DNA of 64,000 bases from Diospyros lotus (lineage: Eukaryota > Streptophyta > Magnoliopsida > Ericales > Ebenaceae), in NCBI RefSeq assembly GCF_014633365.1, contig NC_068341.1, positions 41,806,044 through 41,870,043 on the forward strand, in the 5' to 3' direction. Under the pieces are notes generated by a model that did no database searches, was not told the origin of the DNA, and worked only from the letters and a program-made list of their open reading frames with translations. Both the position numbers and the translations under genes were made by a program. Shown one piece after another: positions 23,501-32,598 of this stretch (the first letter of the stretch is position 1; each line of letters starts with the position of its first letter).

Positions 23501-26240
23501 AAACCATGGGGAGTTTTGAGTGCAATTTACCCTTTATTCTATGATGAATGGATGTGGTTGTAATATGATGGGGTCATTGTGCTCAACCGTAGGAGAAAAG
23601 TTCAAGTACATGCCTAGTGACTTCACCAAGTACTAGGGATAAGACCCAGGTATGATCTTGCACCCCCTTGTACACTATGGATAAATCTGCTACACAAAAA
23701 CACCCATTGAGATGATTATAGAATCGGTGATAAATTTATTGATTGATTTGATTAATGGTTCCTTGTAGTGATCGTGTTGTATATACGAAATGGATAATTG
23801 CCGCACTACCATTGCTACACCATGTACATGATTTAAATTGCTGCATTGGGAATATTTTGTGAGAACATTTTATTGTATACATATGAAATGTATTTTTTTA
23901 AATGATCAATTATATGCAAATGGCCTTCACTGAGCTATGAGCTCATCAGTCCTCACTCCACCTAACATTTTTCAAGTAATCAACAAGATGCATAGAACCA
24001 AACTTGAAGGGAAAAAAAGGGGGGGGGGGGGGGAGATTGTCTGAAATACATCCTATTTATTTTTGTTGGACATATAACAATGAGACCTTGTACTTTGGTT
24101 ATTCTAGTTGTATATCTCACTGTTGGTTTTTAATCATTGAGGTGATTGAAAGGAAGATAAGCTTCATGCTCCTTAAGTTTTGGCTTGTGGTTCACAGCTG
24201 ATCATACTACCCACAAGAAGGGGTGCAACATGTCTTTCTCTCTCTCATAAACACCTCAAATTCCAGTGCTCTTTTGATTTTTCACATTTATATTCTTTGG
24301 ACCTTCTCACGAGGGTGACCATTGTGGCCCAAAATCAAGCCACTGCAGTGCAACTCTCAGGTATGTTGAGTTTTGTTTCATGTTTTACCCATTACTATTT
24401 ATATTGTCATGACATGAGCATAAACATTTGTTGCAAGTACCCTAATTTTCCAACATCATAATCTTTTTATCTGTTACTAAGTCAATTGAGATTTATGCCA
24501 TTCATTTAACGTTTTTCAGATCCGTAAATTTAAGCTGGTATGATAGTATCAGCATCTAAGACACGGTGATACCTTAGACATGCTCCTAGTTATATAGCAT
24601 TGACTGCACTTACTAGGATAGCATATTGACGTTAGGAGATACACTGACTATTTGATATTTTGTAGTTATTGATTCATTCATTGTGTTGACATATTCTAAT
24701 TCATATATACCACTCCAATGTTATGACACTGATGTTCAGGCAAGATGATATTTATTCTGAATATACTTCATATTATTTAGTTTGATTCTATTCAGATGAG
24801 ATGTCCATTTGGTTCTTATTGCATATAGAGATGGTATTGATCGTCAGATTGTATGATACAAGGCTTACTACACCTTAGTGGGGCCCCACAGTCCACTTAG
24901 GCGATAGTGTTGGTCAAAACCCCCCACACTTTTGGGTTGTAGCAGTAGTACAGACATTCATGACAGCATAACACTCGCTCCAAGTTTTTCCTGTATTTTG
25001 CTCTATATGACATTCTACCGACCAGAATGTTGCTACACTGCTGATCAGAATGTTCTGGAAAATTAGAAAGGAAAATTTACTTCCGACTATGCAAGACAAA
25101 AACGTCAAATCAATTAACAGCTACCTCGGAAAATGTGCCTAAACTTCCACTCAACGTCATGGAGATCCCTTGCAATGAGCTCCTGGCAAGGTGGTTGTTG
25201 AGAAAAATCCTGACGAACCCGACCAAAAAAAAAAAAAGTTTTATGCATAAATCTCAGGATTACATTCAGAAAGAAAAGACACCCGGGGGATTACCAGTGG
25301 AGGAAAAACTTTTTCTGCAGCACGCCGAGGAACAGAGAACCCTCCATGAGTACTAGTATCACTTGCTGTTAAGGTCTTGCAGAAATAATTGGTAGGCTGC
25401 CTGCTTGGAACTCCCAGTTCCACAGGAACATATGTATCCTTTTGCTCTTGCTGCATAACCAAAAAACATTACTTCTGGTGGTCAATTGCCGATAAAATGG
25501 TCAAAGAGTAGTATGATTAGTTGAACCAGCTTCAAGGATAGCTTAAAGACTACCGGTGTCAAGGGCTGCAAGGTCATTTGAGCATACACTTCGTCCGTTT
25601 CAACATCTGCCTGAAATTCCAGAAATAAACAATTCTTTCTTAAGTGTCATACACAACAATTAGGTAATATGTACATAAGTAAAAATAAGAAGCACAGAGA
25701 AAGGAACCCACGTGCATTGTAACATTGTGCAGTTGGCAGATCAACTGGGGCGGCAAGTTTGGATAATTGGGTATGTGGGCATCAACTTCTTTGTTAGTTG
25801 TGGCTGCAACCTGGCTTCAATTACGTTTGAAGTCATTACCATTCACTTTTTTCATTGCTAAAATATTACAATATGGTCTTGAGCTGAATAAATAGGTGTT
25901 CTGAAAACAACAGTACTATCAGAAAAGAACCTGCTCACTATGACCCTGAGGGAAGTAAACCACGCGACTCCTAACCGTTGGCAGGGACACCAGAGGCCCA
26001 GCGCAAGCATGCCATAGCTCAGAATTCAAACATTTCTTCTCCCCTTTCAAAAACCAATAAAAACAAAACAACAAAAGAACCACAAAAGGTTTGTTAAATC
26101 CAATGAAAAACTAATACGTTCAAAGAAAATACAAAATCAAGCCAAAAAAGTAAAACAAAAAGAATTGAGAACAGAAGACAAAGGGAGACACCTTCATGAG
26201 TATGCTGTCCCTGACCCAGCCCCGATGTCGAAAGCTTCAT
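12930..26240 (-). CDS. ARF8: Auxin response factor 8 (ARF8-type, activator class), 14 exons, complete
   Basis: The minus-strand exons, 5' to 3', are 26240-26192, 26043-25931, 25810-25712, 25610-25554, 25450-25295, 25209-25125, 21278-21188, 21075-20911, 20792-20670, 20015-19940, 16668-16521, 15358-14385, 14310-14120 and 13113-12930. Every GT-AG border and phase joins, giving 2511 nt and 836 residues; Arabidopsis ARF8 has about 811. The start [11 protein letters not shown], the [19 protein letters not shown] block, the FPWAQQR region and [11 protein letters not shown] are closer to ARF8 than to ARF6. The product is a nuclear transcription activator that binds auxin response elements and is held in check by Aux/IAA proteins. 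ARF8 controls flower, stamen and fruit development in other plants. miR167 control is supported by a site in exon 13. Introns 6 (3.8 kb) and 10 (3.3 kb) hold transposons. Part of the gene is duplicated after the N gap. Confidence 0.93.
14171..14191 (-). promoter_or_regulatory. miR167 target site in ARF8 exon 13
   Basis: On the coding strand, the 21 nt starting gagatcaggctggcagcttg correspond to the known miR167 site of ARF6 and ARF8 mRNAs. The central block, agatca plus gctggcagctt, pairs with miR167. The mismatches fall at the site ends and at one bulge-like position, as in Arabidopsis ARF8. The site encodes RSGWQLVF of the PB1 domain. Known family biology is cleavage of the mRNA at this site. 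Confidence 0.88.
14385..15358 (-). CDS. ARF8: ARF8 exon 12: glutamine-rich middle (activation) region
   Basis: This single 974-nt exon encodes about residues 388-712. It opens with [19 protein letters not shown], then [13 protein letters not shown] and [20 protein letters not shown] stretch dense in Gln follows ([35 protein letters not shown]), then a Ser-rich part ending PSQTFVK. Gln-rich middle regions mark activating ARFs (the 5/6/7/8/19 class). Confidence 0.9.
15859..16012 (-). mobile_element. Au-type SINE relic in ARF8 intron 11
   Basis: Read on the plus strand, the block gcaccctagtgctccaagct, then taagggtc, gcctcccttactttgcaaa, gacccttt, tcacaaatggtcaacctta and caactaaggttcaccct follows the order of the reverse complement of the plant Au SINE (end box, GGGTC, 'gcctta...tgca', tRNA-related head). 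It is strongly diverged and the pol III B box is no longer readable. Family assignment is from memory of the Au consensus. Confidence 0.65.
16362..16467. repeat. Tandem duplication, 53-bp unit, two copies
   Basis: The unit starts 'atgcatgcagcaataatgtt' and includes 'cttggtttgttat'. The two copies differ at a few positions. It lies inside ARF8 intron 11. Confidence 0.8.
17601..18606. mobile_element. Mutator-like TIR element in ARF8 intron 10
   Basis: The left end begins 'gggataaatttcacacacta' and continues 'cccttgaggtttgcctaaat'. The right end in reverse complement begins 'gggtaaacttcataaactat' and continues 'ccttgaggtttgcctaaat'. Similarity extends about 95 bp to 'gcagttaatt' against 'acagttaatc'. 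The interior is non-coding, with long CT runs (17954-17985, 18160-18190) and a pure G tract. The flanks ttttgttt (17593-17600) and ttctgttt (18607-18614) may be a target duplication with one mismatch. Only one copy exists because the second segmental copy starts downstream of it. Confidence 0.7.
18372..18395 (+). repeat. Pure G homopolymer of 24
   Basis: An uninterrupted G24 tract lies within the intron-10 transposon. Such a tract can form a G-quadruplex and is hard to sequence, so its true length is doubtful. Confidence 0.85.
19940..26240 (-). CDS. ARF8: ARF8 exons 1-10: DNA-binding half (B3 plus ARF domain)
   Basis: Residues 1-338 are encoded here. The dimerisation flank includes [18 protein letters not shown] and [11 protein letters not shown]. 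The B3 domain starts near residue 128 ([17 protein letters not shown], His141; [15 protein letters not shown]) and continues through [13 protein letters not shown] and [11 protein letters not shown] to about 231. The auxin-response domain covers about 256-338 ([48 protein letters not shown]). PPCQEL replaces the more usual PPAQEL. This copy has no frame break. The same ten exons recur at 44419-50684. Confidence 0.92.
20549..20577. repeat. GA microsatellite in ARF8 intron 9-side sequence
   Basis: A run of about 14 ga units lies here. The equivalent run in the second copy (about 45026-45043) is clearly shorter, which makes it a useful marker to tell the two copies apart. Confidence 0.85.
21608..21949 (-). 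mobile_element. Copia-type LTR, solo or truncated, in ARF8 intron 6
   Basis: On the minus strand it starts tgttggagatgtggagtctg, has a TATA-like tttgtatataaatat, then ttgtaattgtaacattctc, and a gacgtaggca ... gaaccatgtaaatttggtct block that is typical of the R-U5 part of many plant copia LTRs. No internal retrotransposon region flanks it, so it is probably a solo LTR. The 3' border and target duplication are not clear. Confidence 0.6.
22617..22860. repeat. Degenerate minisatellite-like array with a C tract
   Basis: Roughly 30-35-bp units vary on 'aacagcccctaaagtttcaa' (cccctcaagttttt, cccctaaggttt, ctcctaaagttt, cccctaaagttt). A C15 tract sits at 22805-22819. The second copy has C12 and lacks a further 11 bp just after it. 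Confidence 0.6.
23166..23532. mobile_element. Mutator-like MITE with perfect 9-bp target duplication
   Basis: The element starts gggtaatagcaccca. Its right end in reverse complement reads gggtaaattgcactca. It is flanked by identical tttattcta at 23157-23165 and 23533-23541. The 9-bp duplication and the ends fit a non-autonomous Mutator-like element of 367 bp. It is repeated at 47622-47981. Confidence 0.85.
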
Positions 26241-26649
26241 ATCTTGTCTAAATTTCGAACATACAACGCTGTTTCAAACTATAATAAACTTCAGCTCAGG
26301 CAACCCTCTTCTACAGCTTCCATAATGTCGAGCCCTAAATTGGCGTTCCAGACCAACTCTTTTGCTTCCTCAACCAAGGCTCCCCCCAACCTCACCATTT
26401 CTTTCCTTCCAAGAAACCCCCAAAACCAAGCCCCGCACGGAATTCCCAAATTACGGGACTACTTTGAAAGCCCCAAATTCAACCCTATGTCTCGCGGAGC
26501 AGCAAGTCAGCCTTCTTCCCAAATATGGAAAACAGCGTCAGCCGAGCTTGGCGCGCCAAGCGTGCCCCAACACCGCCATGAATGAGCTTTCTCCTTGTGG
26601 GTGGAAGCGCAGGTAAAAGAAGAGAATGGGAAATAGGGCTTTTCTGTCC
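26241..26649 (-). promoter_or_regulatory. ARF8 5' leader with several upstream ORFs
   Basis: Reading toward the ARF8 ATG (26240), upstream ATGs occur at 26579 (13 codons, stop at 26538), 26398 (35 codons, stop at 26291, with a nested in-frame ATG at 26323) and 26262 (4 codons, stop at 26248-26250, only 7 nt before the main ATG). Activating ARF mRNAs are known for uORF-dependent translation. Whether this leader is spliced cannot be seen. Confidence 0.5.
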
Positions 26650-26657
26650 CTTTTATA
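26650..26657 (-). promoter_or_regulatory. Candidate ARF8 TATA box
   Basis: The minus strand reads tataaaag in an aattataaaaggg context, about 410 nt before the start codon. It would place transcription start near 26620. The copy-2 counterpart is at 51093-51100. Confidence 0.4.
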
Positions 26658-26712
26658 ATTGCCCCGACCAAGCTCAGTCTGGTAACAGTAGAGAGAGAGA
26701 AAGGACGAATTG

Positions 26713-26716
<4 letters not shown>

Positions 26717-26744
<28 letters not shown>
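26717..26744. repeat. GA/CT microsatellite upstream of ARF8
   Basis: A (ga)n run of about 14 units lies 60 bp upstream of the candidate TATA box. CT/GA runs are common in plant promoters and leaders. Length looks equal in the second copy. Confidence 0.8.
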
Positions 26745-26748
<4 letters not shown>

Positions 26749-26899
26749 GAAGAAGAAGCAGAGAAGGTTTTGGGGGAAATTCCAATTCCAATTCCAAATA
26801 CAATCTGAGCCGTTTGGGGATCCGTACAGAGCGAATCGCAGCCGTCCGTTTTGGAATGATGTGACAGGCAGGCATGTGCCTCCATCCATTCAGTGGTCG

Positions 26900-28936
26900 T
26901 TGTCAGAGTACGGACATTTATTTTATAAATTAAATATACACCCAGATATCCACTCTAAATTAATCTATCTATATTAAATATTAATTTACCATATAATTAT
27001 TTTTTTAATATTATTTACGTGAAAAACTTAAAAAATCTCTTGATCACAGTTAGCATTCGATCCAAACTTCCTTTATTTTTTTTAAAATTTACAATTCGCT
27101 TACTCCTATACCTCGAGCATAAATTTTTTACGAGTCAAAACTCTGGAGTCTATCTCCTCAAATAAATAGAATTAATTGTATATTTTCGCATAAGGGTAAA
27201 ATAGGATCCAAAAAATCTAAGGGCATGAGGCAAGTAATAAAACTCTCAAATTTTTTTAAAAGTTGTAGAGGATCAACTTTTAGTAGAGACAAAAATGCTC
27301 AATTTTGATAGAAATTGATTCACTTATGAGTGTATAAATTTGCGACCACATCTGATTTACCTGAAATCTGAATTAGGGAGAAAGCTAATCTTCTTAAGAC
27401 TAGGCAAGCGAGTCCGAATACCTGGATTATAAAAAAAAAATAGAACCCAAGACTTCATGGTATCCCAAGCTTCCGAACTTTTACGATGGACTATTTGCAC
27501 TATCTTGAGAGATTTATACATTTAAGTTTATATAAATAAAATTATATCATGTATTAATTTTTTTAAGAGTAATATTATTCATCTTTAGTAGAGATAAACA
27601 ATAATAATATGTTAGTCTATGTGAAAGTGTTAAATTGACATACACATCTATTTAAAAAATATTAAAAATAAAATCTGTTGGATGTTCTTTTATCTTCTTC
27701 AGGTAAATACTTCTATATAAGGTGTCACATCACAAACTATTTATTTTTACTGGAAATGAATATCATTATTATTTTTTTTAATATTAATTTTAATACTTTA
27801 TATTAATATTGATATAATGAGTACTATAAAATATTAACATATAATATCATATAAGTGTTGGATTTAAGTATTTAAATGATATTTTTATTAATATTTTATA
27901 TATTTTTATAAAATGTAAGGTGGTGAAGATGAAATAATGATTGCTACTGCTCTTTTAAGGGGGCACAAGTATATCTTGTTTTTGGATAAAGTATATTTAT
28001 TATATCTTATTTTTATATTTAAATAATTAAATTAATTAATGATAAATATATTATATTTTGAAACATTTAATTAATTAATCAAATTTGAATAATAAAAATA
28101 AATGTATTTTGGCTCGAAAACAAAATTGCATTTATCATCTTCTACCTATTTTCTCAAGGATAATGATTAGTATTATTTTAATTTTACTCATTAATTAATA
28201 AATATATCATGTTTTAAAATCCATCTCGCCATAAGGACTAGAATATCTTTTTTACAAGATACGCACTGAAAATTTAAATTATGAATTAACATCAGACCTA
28301 AACATAAATTAAGCGACAAATAAGTTATCGCCCCCACAAAATAGTCCGATTATTGTGCTTAAGGTTCAACAAAGTGGCTTGCACTCCCCGAATAGTGCTA
28401 TAAGAATCGATATTGAATATCCCCATGTAATTATGCTCCTATGGCAATAACATATTATATTTAATCAACTAACTATATTGTTTAAAATTTTTAAATAAAT
28501 TATAACAAATGTGATTTATCTAAAAATAAAATATGCTAAAAATAAATTATCAGCATTAGCCCTTCATGAAATAACTTAAAATGTTAAATACTAAGGTGGT
28601 TTAGGACTCAATATTTTTTGTCACAATTAGTTGATGATAATGAGAGTTTATGCAATAGGTTGATGTGATTAAGAGATTGGATTTAGAACCATTTTATTTC
28701 CAATAACCAATTAATGAGATGGCAACAACCCACAAGTCAACCACCTCAATAGGCTACTCTAGTATTTTGTTATTTTTATTGATGAACGAAAATCGATAGT
28801 CTAATTTTTTAAATAAAATTAAAATTAATTGCTAATATTTAAAAATGAAAATTTGATTTAAAATTGAAATAAATACAAAAGTCAGGGCTTTCTTTTTCTA
28901 CAAATTGCCCATTTTAAAAAATTATGAAAAAAATTA
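26900..28936. other. AT-rich ARF8 upstream region; no gene seen
   Basis: This is low-complexity AT sequence with long T/A runs. No coding signal or recognisable transposon end was found. Distal ARF8 promoter elements could lie here, but none can be named with confidence. Confidence 0.4.
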
Positions 28937-29384
28937 TTTATTATTGAAAAAGGAAATATTTTTCCTACTATTATAAGTTGAGATTGAATCTCTATTTATA
29001 AGCATAAATCTTACACGATAAATTATAAAATTAAATACTAAATATCACTTTCAAGATAAGTACACTTAAATAATCATTATCTACTGCTGTACTGATTTCA
29101 AGACTATAAATAAACTTGGGTTTATCGAGAAGTCATAGACTTCTCAATTTTCAACGACCTTCTTTTAAACCAAGCTTGTTAAGATTAACCATGTCAATTA
29201 TTTTCTCGAATTTAAAGAAAGTGTTAACCCTCAATGGTTCTGTAAACATGTTTGCAACTTGCAAAACTCGAGCATAGTTTCCTCAATCTTTACTAAATCT
29301 CTAATGTAATGAAATTTAATGTTAGTGTCTCACGAAAAATTAGGTTCTTGGTTAGTGTAATTGCCAAGTTGTTGTCACACTTAA

Positions 29385-29813
29385 TCACGATGGGATGCTC
29401 CTGCTTGTGATATAACATAGCAAGCATTTGACGTAATCACACTGATTGAGATTTGCGTTACACAATATGCTGTTGGTATGTATTCTACTTGTGCCGTAGA
29501 TAAAGCAACCACCTATTGCTTCTTTGAGAACCAAGAAAAAAATTATAGATCTTAAAGAAAAAACATAACAAGAAGTACTTTTTCTTTCTCCAATATTGCT
29601 TTCCCAATTATTATCAACATGACCCACTACCTAAAAGTTATTAAAGGAAGCATAGAAAAAACCATGTTCAATGATATGCTTGACATATCTCAAAATTCTT
29701 TGACTAGTTTGTAAGTGTGAACGTTGAAGGGAATATCTAGATCTATTGACATTCTTGACACTATATACATTGTTTGGCCCAATAAAAGTCAAATAACGTA
29801 GACTACCTAACAT
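29385..29813 (-). pseudogene. Copia RT C-terminus and RNase H remnant
   Basis: Frames with VYSVKNVNRSRYSLQRSH, RILRYVKHIIEHG and GHVDNNWESNIGERKSTS match the copia segment before and inside RNase H. The parts are separated by a stop and a frameshift, so no functional enzyme results. Confidence 0.85.
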
Positions 29814-30170
29814 TTGTAAAATATGGGATTAACACCTACACCACTTTTGTCCTTCACCAACTTTGACCTTTCTTTCATTAGAATGCGAATCAGATTACAT
29901 AAAGCCATCTTGAAGAAGATCCTTAACATGTTGGGAAACAAAGATTCTCTTATCAAATTGTATCATTTCAATGCTAAGAAAGTAAGACACGAGACCCATA
30001 TATGCCATTCAAATTCCTGTTTCATGGCCTCCCTGAAGTTATCAATTATTTCTTGACTCTCTCCAATAAAAATGAGATCATTAGCATATAGGCACACAAT
30101 AAGCATCTCATATTTCGAATCGGCCTTCACATACAAAGTATATTCATAAGGATATCGAGTAAGCCATGGC

Positions 30171-30476
30171 TTAGAAAATACGAATCAATTCAGGTGTACC
30201 ACGCTCTAAGTATTTGCTTAAGTTGTAGAGAGCTCTCTTCAATTTGTAGATCAACCTATCTTGCTCATTCATAACATACCCAATAGGCTGATGCACATAC
30301 ATCTCCTCTACAAGTACACCATTTAGAAATGTGGACTTAACATTCATTTGGTGCATTTTCCAATGTCTTTGAGCTACTAAGGAAAGAATCAAATAAATAG
30401 TGTCTGATCGAGCAATTGAAGCAAATACTTCAAAATAATCAACCCTAAGTTTTTGTTTGTAACCTTTGACTACCAA
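30171..30476 (-). pseudogene. Copia reverse transcriptase fragment
   Basis: The 101-residue frame contains VVKGYKQKLRVDYFEVFA, then SDTIYLILSLVAQ and MNVKSTFLNGVLVEEMYVHQ, which are the conserved copia RT blocks (usually LDVKSAFLNG). The frame breaks before the catalytic YVDD region. That region reads YAND near 30085, which would be inactive. Confidence 0.88.
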
Positions 30477-30979
30477 CTTAGTTTTGAGTTTGTCAATTTC
30501 CCTATTAAGCTTGTACTTGCTCTTATAGACATTTCATGCCGATAAACTATTTTCCTTCCATAAGAAGAGTTAGGTCCCATTAATCATTTTTCTCAATTGC
30601 CCATATCTCATCATCCATGGCACAAATCCATCCTTATTCTCATGAAGCCTCTAGAAATTTTTTCAGATCATAGTCGGCAAAGGAAGTAAAGTTAATAATC
30701 TCCTCGTCGTTGTATCATTGTCTTGGGACAACACATAATCTTGTAAATGAGTTGGTAAGACTCGTTCTTGGTGTGGACATAAGGAAGTTGTTGTAGTTAC
30801 AGACTACATTTCAGCGTCTTATATAAGCTAAGGTAATATTACTGTAGTGGTTGTCTGCATATCAGAAGCTTCTAGTGATTTAGGAGCAAGCTTTTTTTCT
30901 TCTAGGAAGAAGTAATACTAGTTCTCCTCCTCCATGCTCTAACTCCACTCATCTTCCTCATTAAAGGTGACATCTTGGG

Positions 30980-31380
30980 TAATAATCACTTTTTTGTCAC
31001 AAGATTATATAACTTATAACTCGTAGTCATATTATTGTAACCAATAAAAATACATTTCTCACTTTTATAATTAAGCTTCTTGAGGAGCTTGTTAGTTATA
31101 TGGGCCTAAGTAATATAGCCAAAACACACAAAGATGTGCAATTGAAGTTCGACCACTCCATACCTCAAAAGAAGTCTTGAACTTAAGACTTTTTGTCAAA
31201 CATTTATTTAGCAAATACATCGCACACGCAACTGCTTCAACCCAAAATTACTTTCGCACATGTTTTGCACACAGCATGCAACAAACCATATCAACAATAT
31301 TACAATTCTTCATTTCTATAAATCAATTTTGCCGAGGTTTGTATCTTGCTATCAATTGATGCTTGATATCGCTCTACTTA
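30980..31380 (-). pseudogene. Copia integrase C-terminal fragment
   Basis: On the minus strand FWVEAVACAMYLLNKCLTK and, downstream, KSEKCIFIGYNNMTTSYKLY can be read in broken frames. These correspond to the end of the integrase and the GKGY-like block before RT. Confidence 0.8.
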
Positions 31381-32598
31381 AAGAAGTTGTTGCGAAAAAA
31401 ACTACAAAACAAAATAAGTTAGTGTAAACCAAAATCGAACCAGATTTAACCGAAAGTAAAGAACACGAAGAACATAATATAAAACTCCCTGTTAAAATGT
31501 TCAAGACTTAGATTTGAAAGATTCGTTCACCACTTTGGTAACGCTAACGAATAGGGACCACAAAGCTACAAAGAAGCCTCCAAACCATAAATCTAGAAAA
31601 CCCTAACACCTCTCGGCCGAATACAAACGAAGCCCTTTCTCCTCCAAACGATCAAAGCCACACAAAGCAAGTTACCACAAAAGGTAGATCAGTCATAAAG
31701 ACGGAGGGTCAAAAACACAAAGTTAAGAGAGAACTTACCCATAAAGGATGATCGAAAACCCTCTAAATAAGGCACATGCATCATCAACAAATTGACTAAG
31801 ATCACCAAGGAAAGATGCGGCCTCTCAACATGGAAAGTGGCCTTGGACTGACACCCTTGAGACTTGAAATAACCACTTCTCTAATGGAAATTAGAAAGAC
31901 CTTTCTTCTTGTCTTCTAACACCAATTTGCTTTATATAGCTTTCTCCATCATCTTTGATTTCTCCTTGAGCCACTACTTATGAACATATAAAAAGCCAGA
32001 GTGTCTCGAGTCCCAAGCTTTCTTTTGCAATTTTCATAGTTGCCACTTTCTTGAAGATGGAGGAATCTATAGCTTGAAATATGTAAAATAGGACTTTACA
32101 ATATTTCTTTTTATTTTCTTTCAAAGTCTTATGCTATTCCCGATCAAAGTCGTTGGTGTCTCTAACTCCTCAAATCTGTTTCAATGATCTCCATGAGCTC
32201 ATGGTATGCAAATAGCACCTCCATTTGAATCTTCCAATGCTTGAAATTATTCTCGTCAAACTTTGGGAGTTGAGGTTGGATCCTCCTAGTTTTATTCCCA
32301 ATAGCAATTGTTCTCAAATACTTGAAAGAGCCTAAGCGACACGACCTTATTAGGAGCTTGCCTTGGGCTCTAATACCAAATATTAGAAGAAGAAAATACT
32401 TTTCTTATTATCATAAATTGAGAATATACCTTCGTACATAGGCATAAACCTTACACAATAAACCATCAAAATTAAACACTAAATTTCACTTCCAAGACAA
32501 GTAACCATAAATAATCCTTATCTTCTACTTGATTCTAGGACACTAAACGAGCTTGGGTTTACAGAGAAGTCACAAACTCTTCAATTTCTAACATTTAT

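Larger units (their letters stand above)
21279..25124 (-). other. ARF8 intron 6 (3.8 kb), transposon-rich
   Basis: The donor gtagct follows exon 6 and the acceptor atgcag precedes exon 7. The intron carries an LTR (21608-21949), degenerate repeats (22617-22860), a Mutator-like MITE (23166-23532), and C and G homopolymers at about 22805-22819, 23265-23280 and 24018-24032. No gene is nested in it. Confidence 0.85.
28942..32593 (-). mobile_element. Short Ty1/copia retrotransposon, structurally complete but coding-dead
   Basis: The LTRs are 32381-32593 (5', element on the minus strand) and 28942-29156 (3'); both start with a cgttg or tgttag type end and are visibly diverged. The flanking TTTAT is duplicated exactly at 28937-28941 and 32594-32598. 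The PBS tggtattagagc (minus strand, 32367-32378) follows the 5' LTR and fits initiator tRNA-Met. A purine tract aaaagaagg precedes the 3' LTR. Inside, in order, are gag remnants (PKFDENNFKHWKIQMEVLF, about 32180-32300), integrase (FWVEAVACAMYLLNKC, about 31200-31260), RT (30171-30476 and onward, with YAND in place of YVDD) and RNase H remnants (29385-29813). Stops and frameshifts occur throughout. At 3.65 kb it is internally deleted compared with the usual roughly 5 kb. Confidence 0.9.

Noticed and set aside
26196..26585. Plus-strand frame of 129 residues across ARF8 exon 1
   Set aside because: It is antisense to the verified ARF8 start exon and leader. It changes by frameshift in copy 2, so it is not under coding constraint.
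26582..26977. Plus-strand frame of 131 residues opposite the ARF8 leader, and its copy at 51025-51420
   Set aside because: It runs through the GA microsatellite (RERERERER) and the ARF8 promoter on the other strand. No family features are present.
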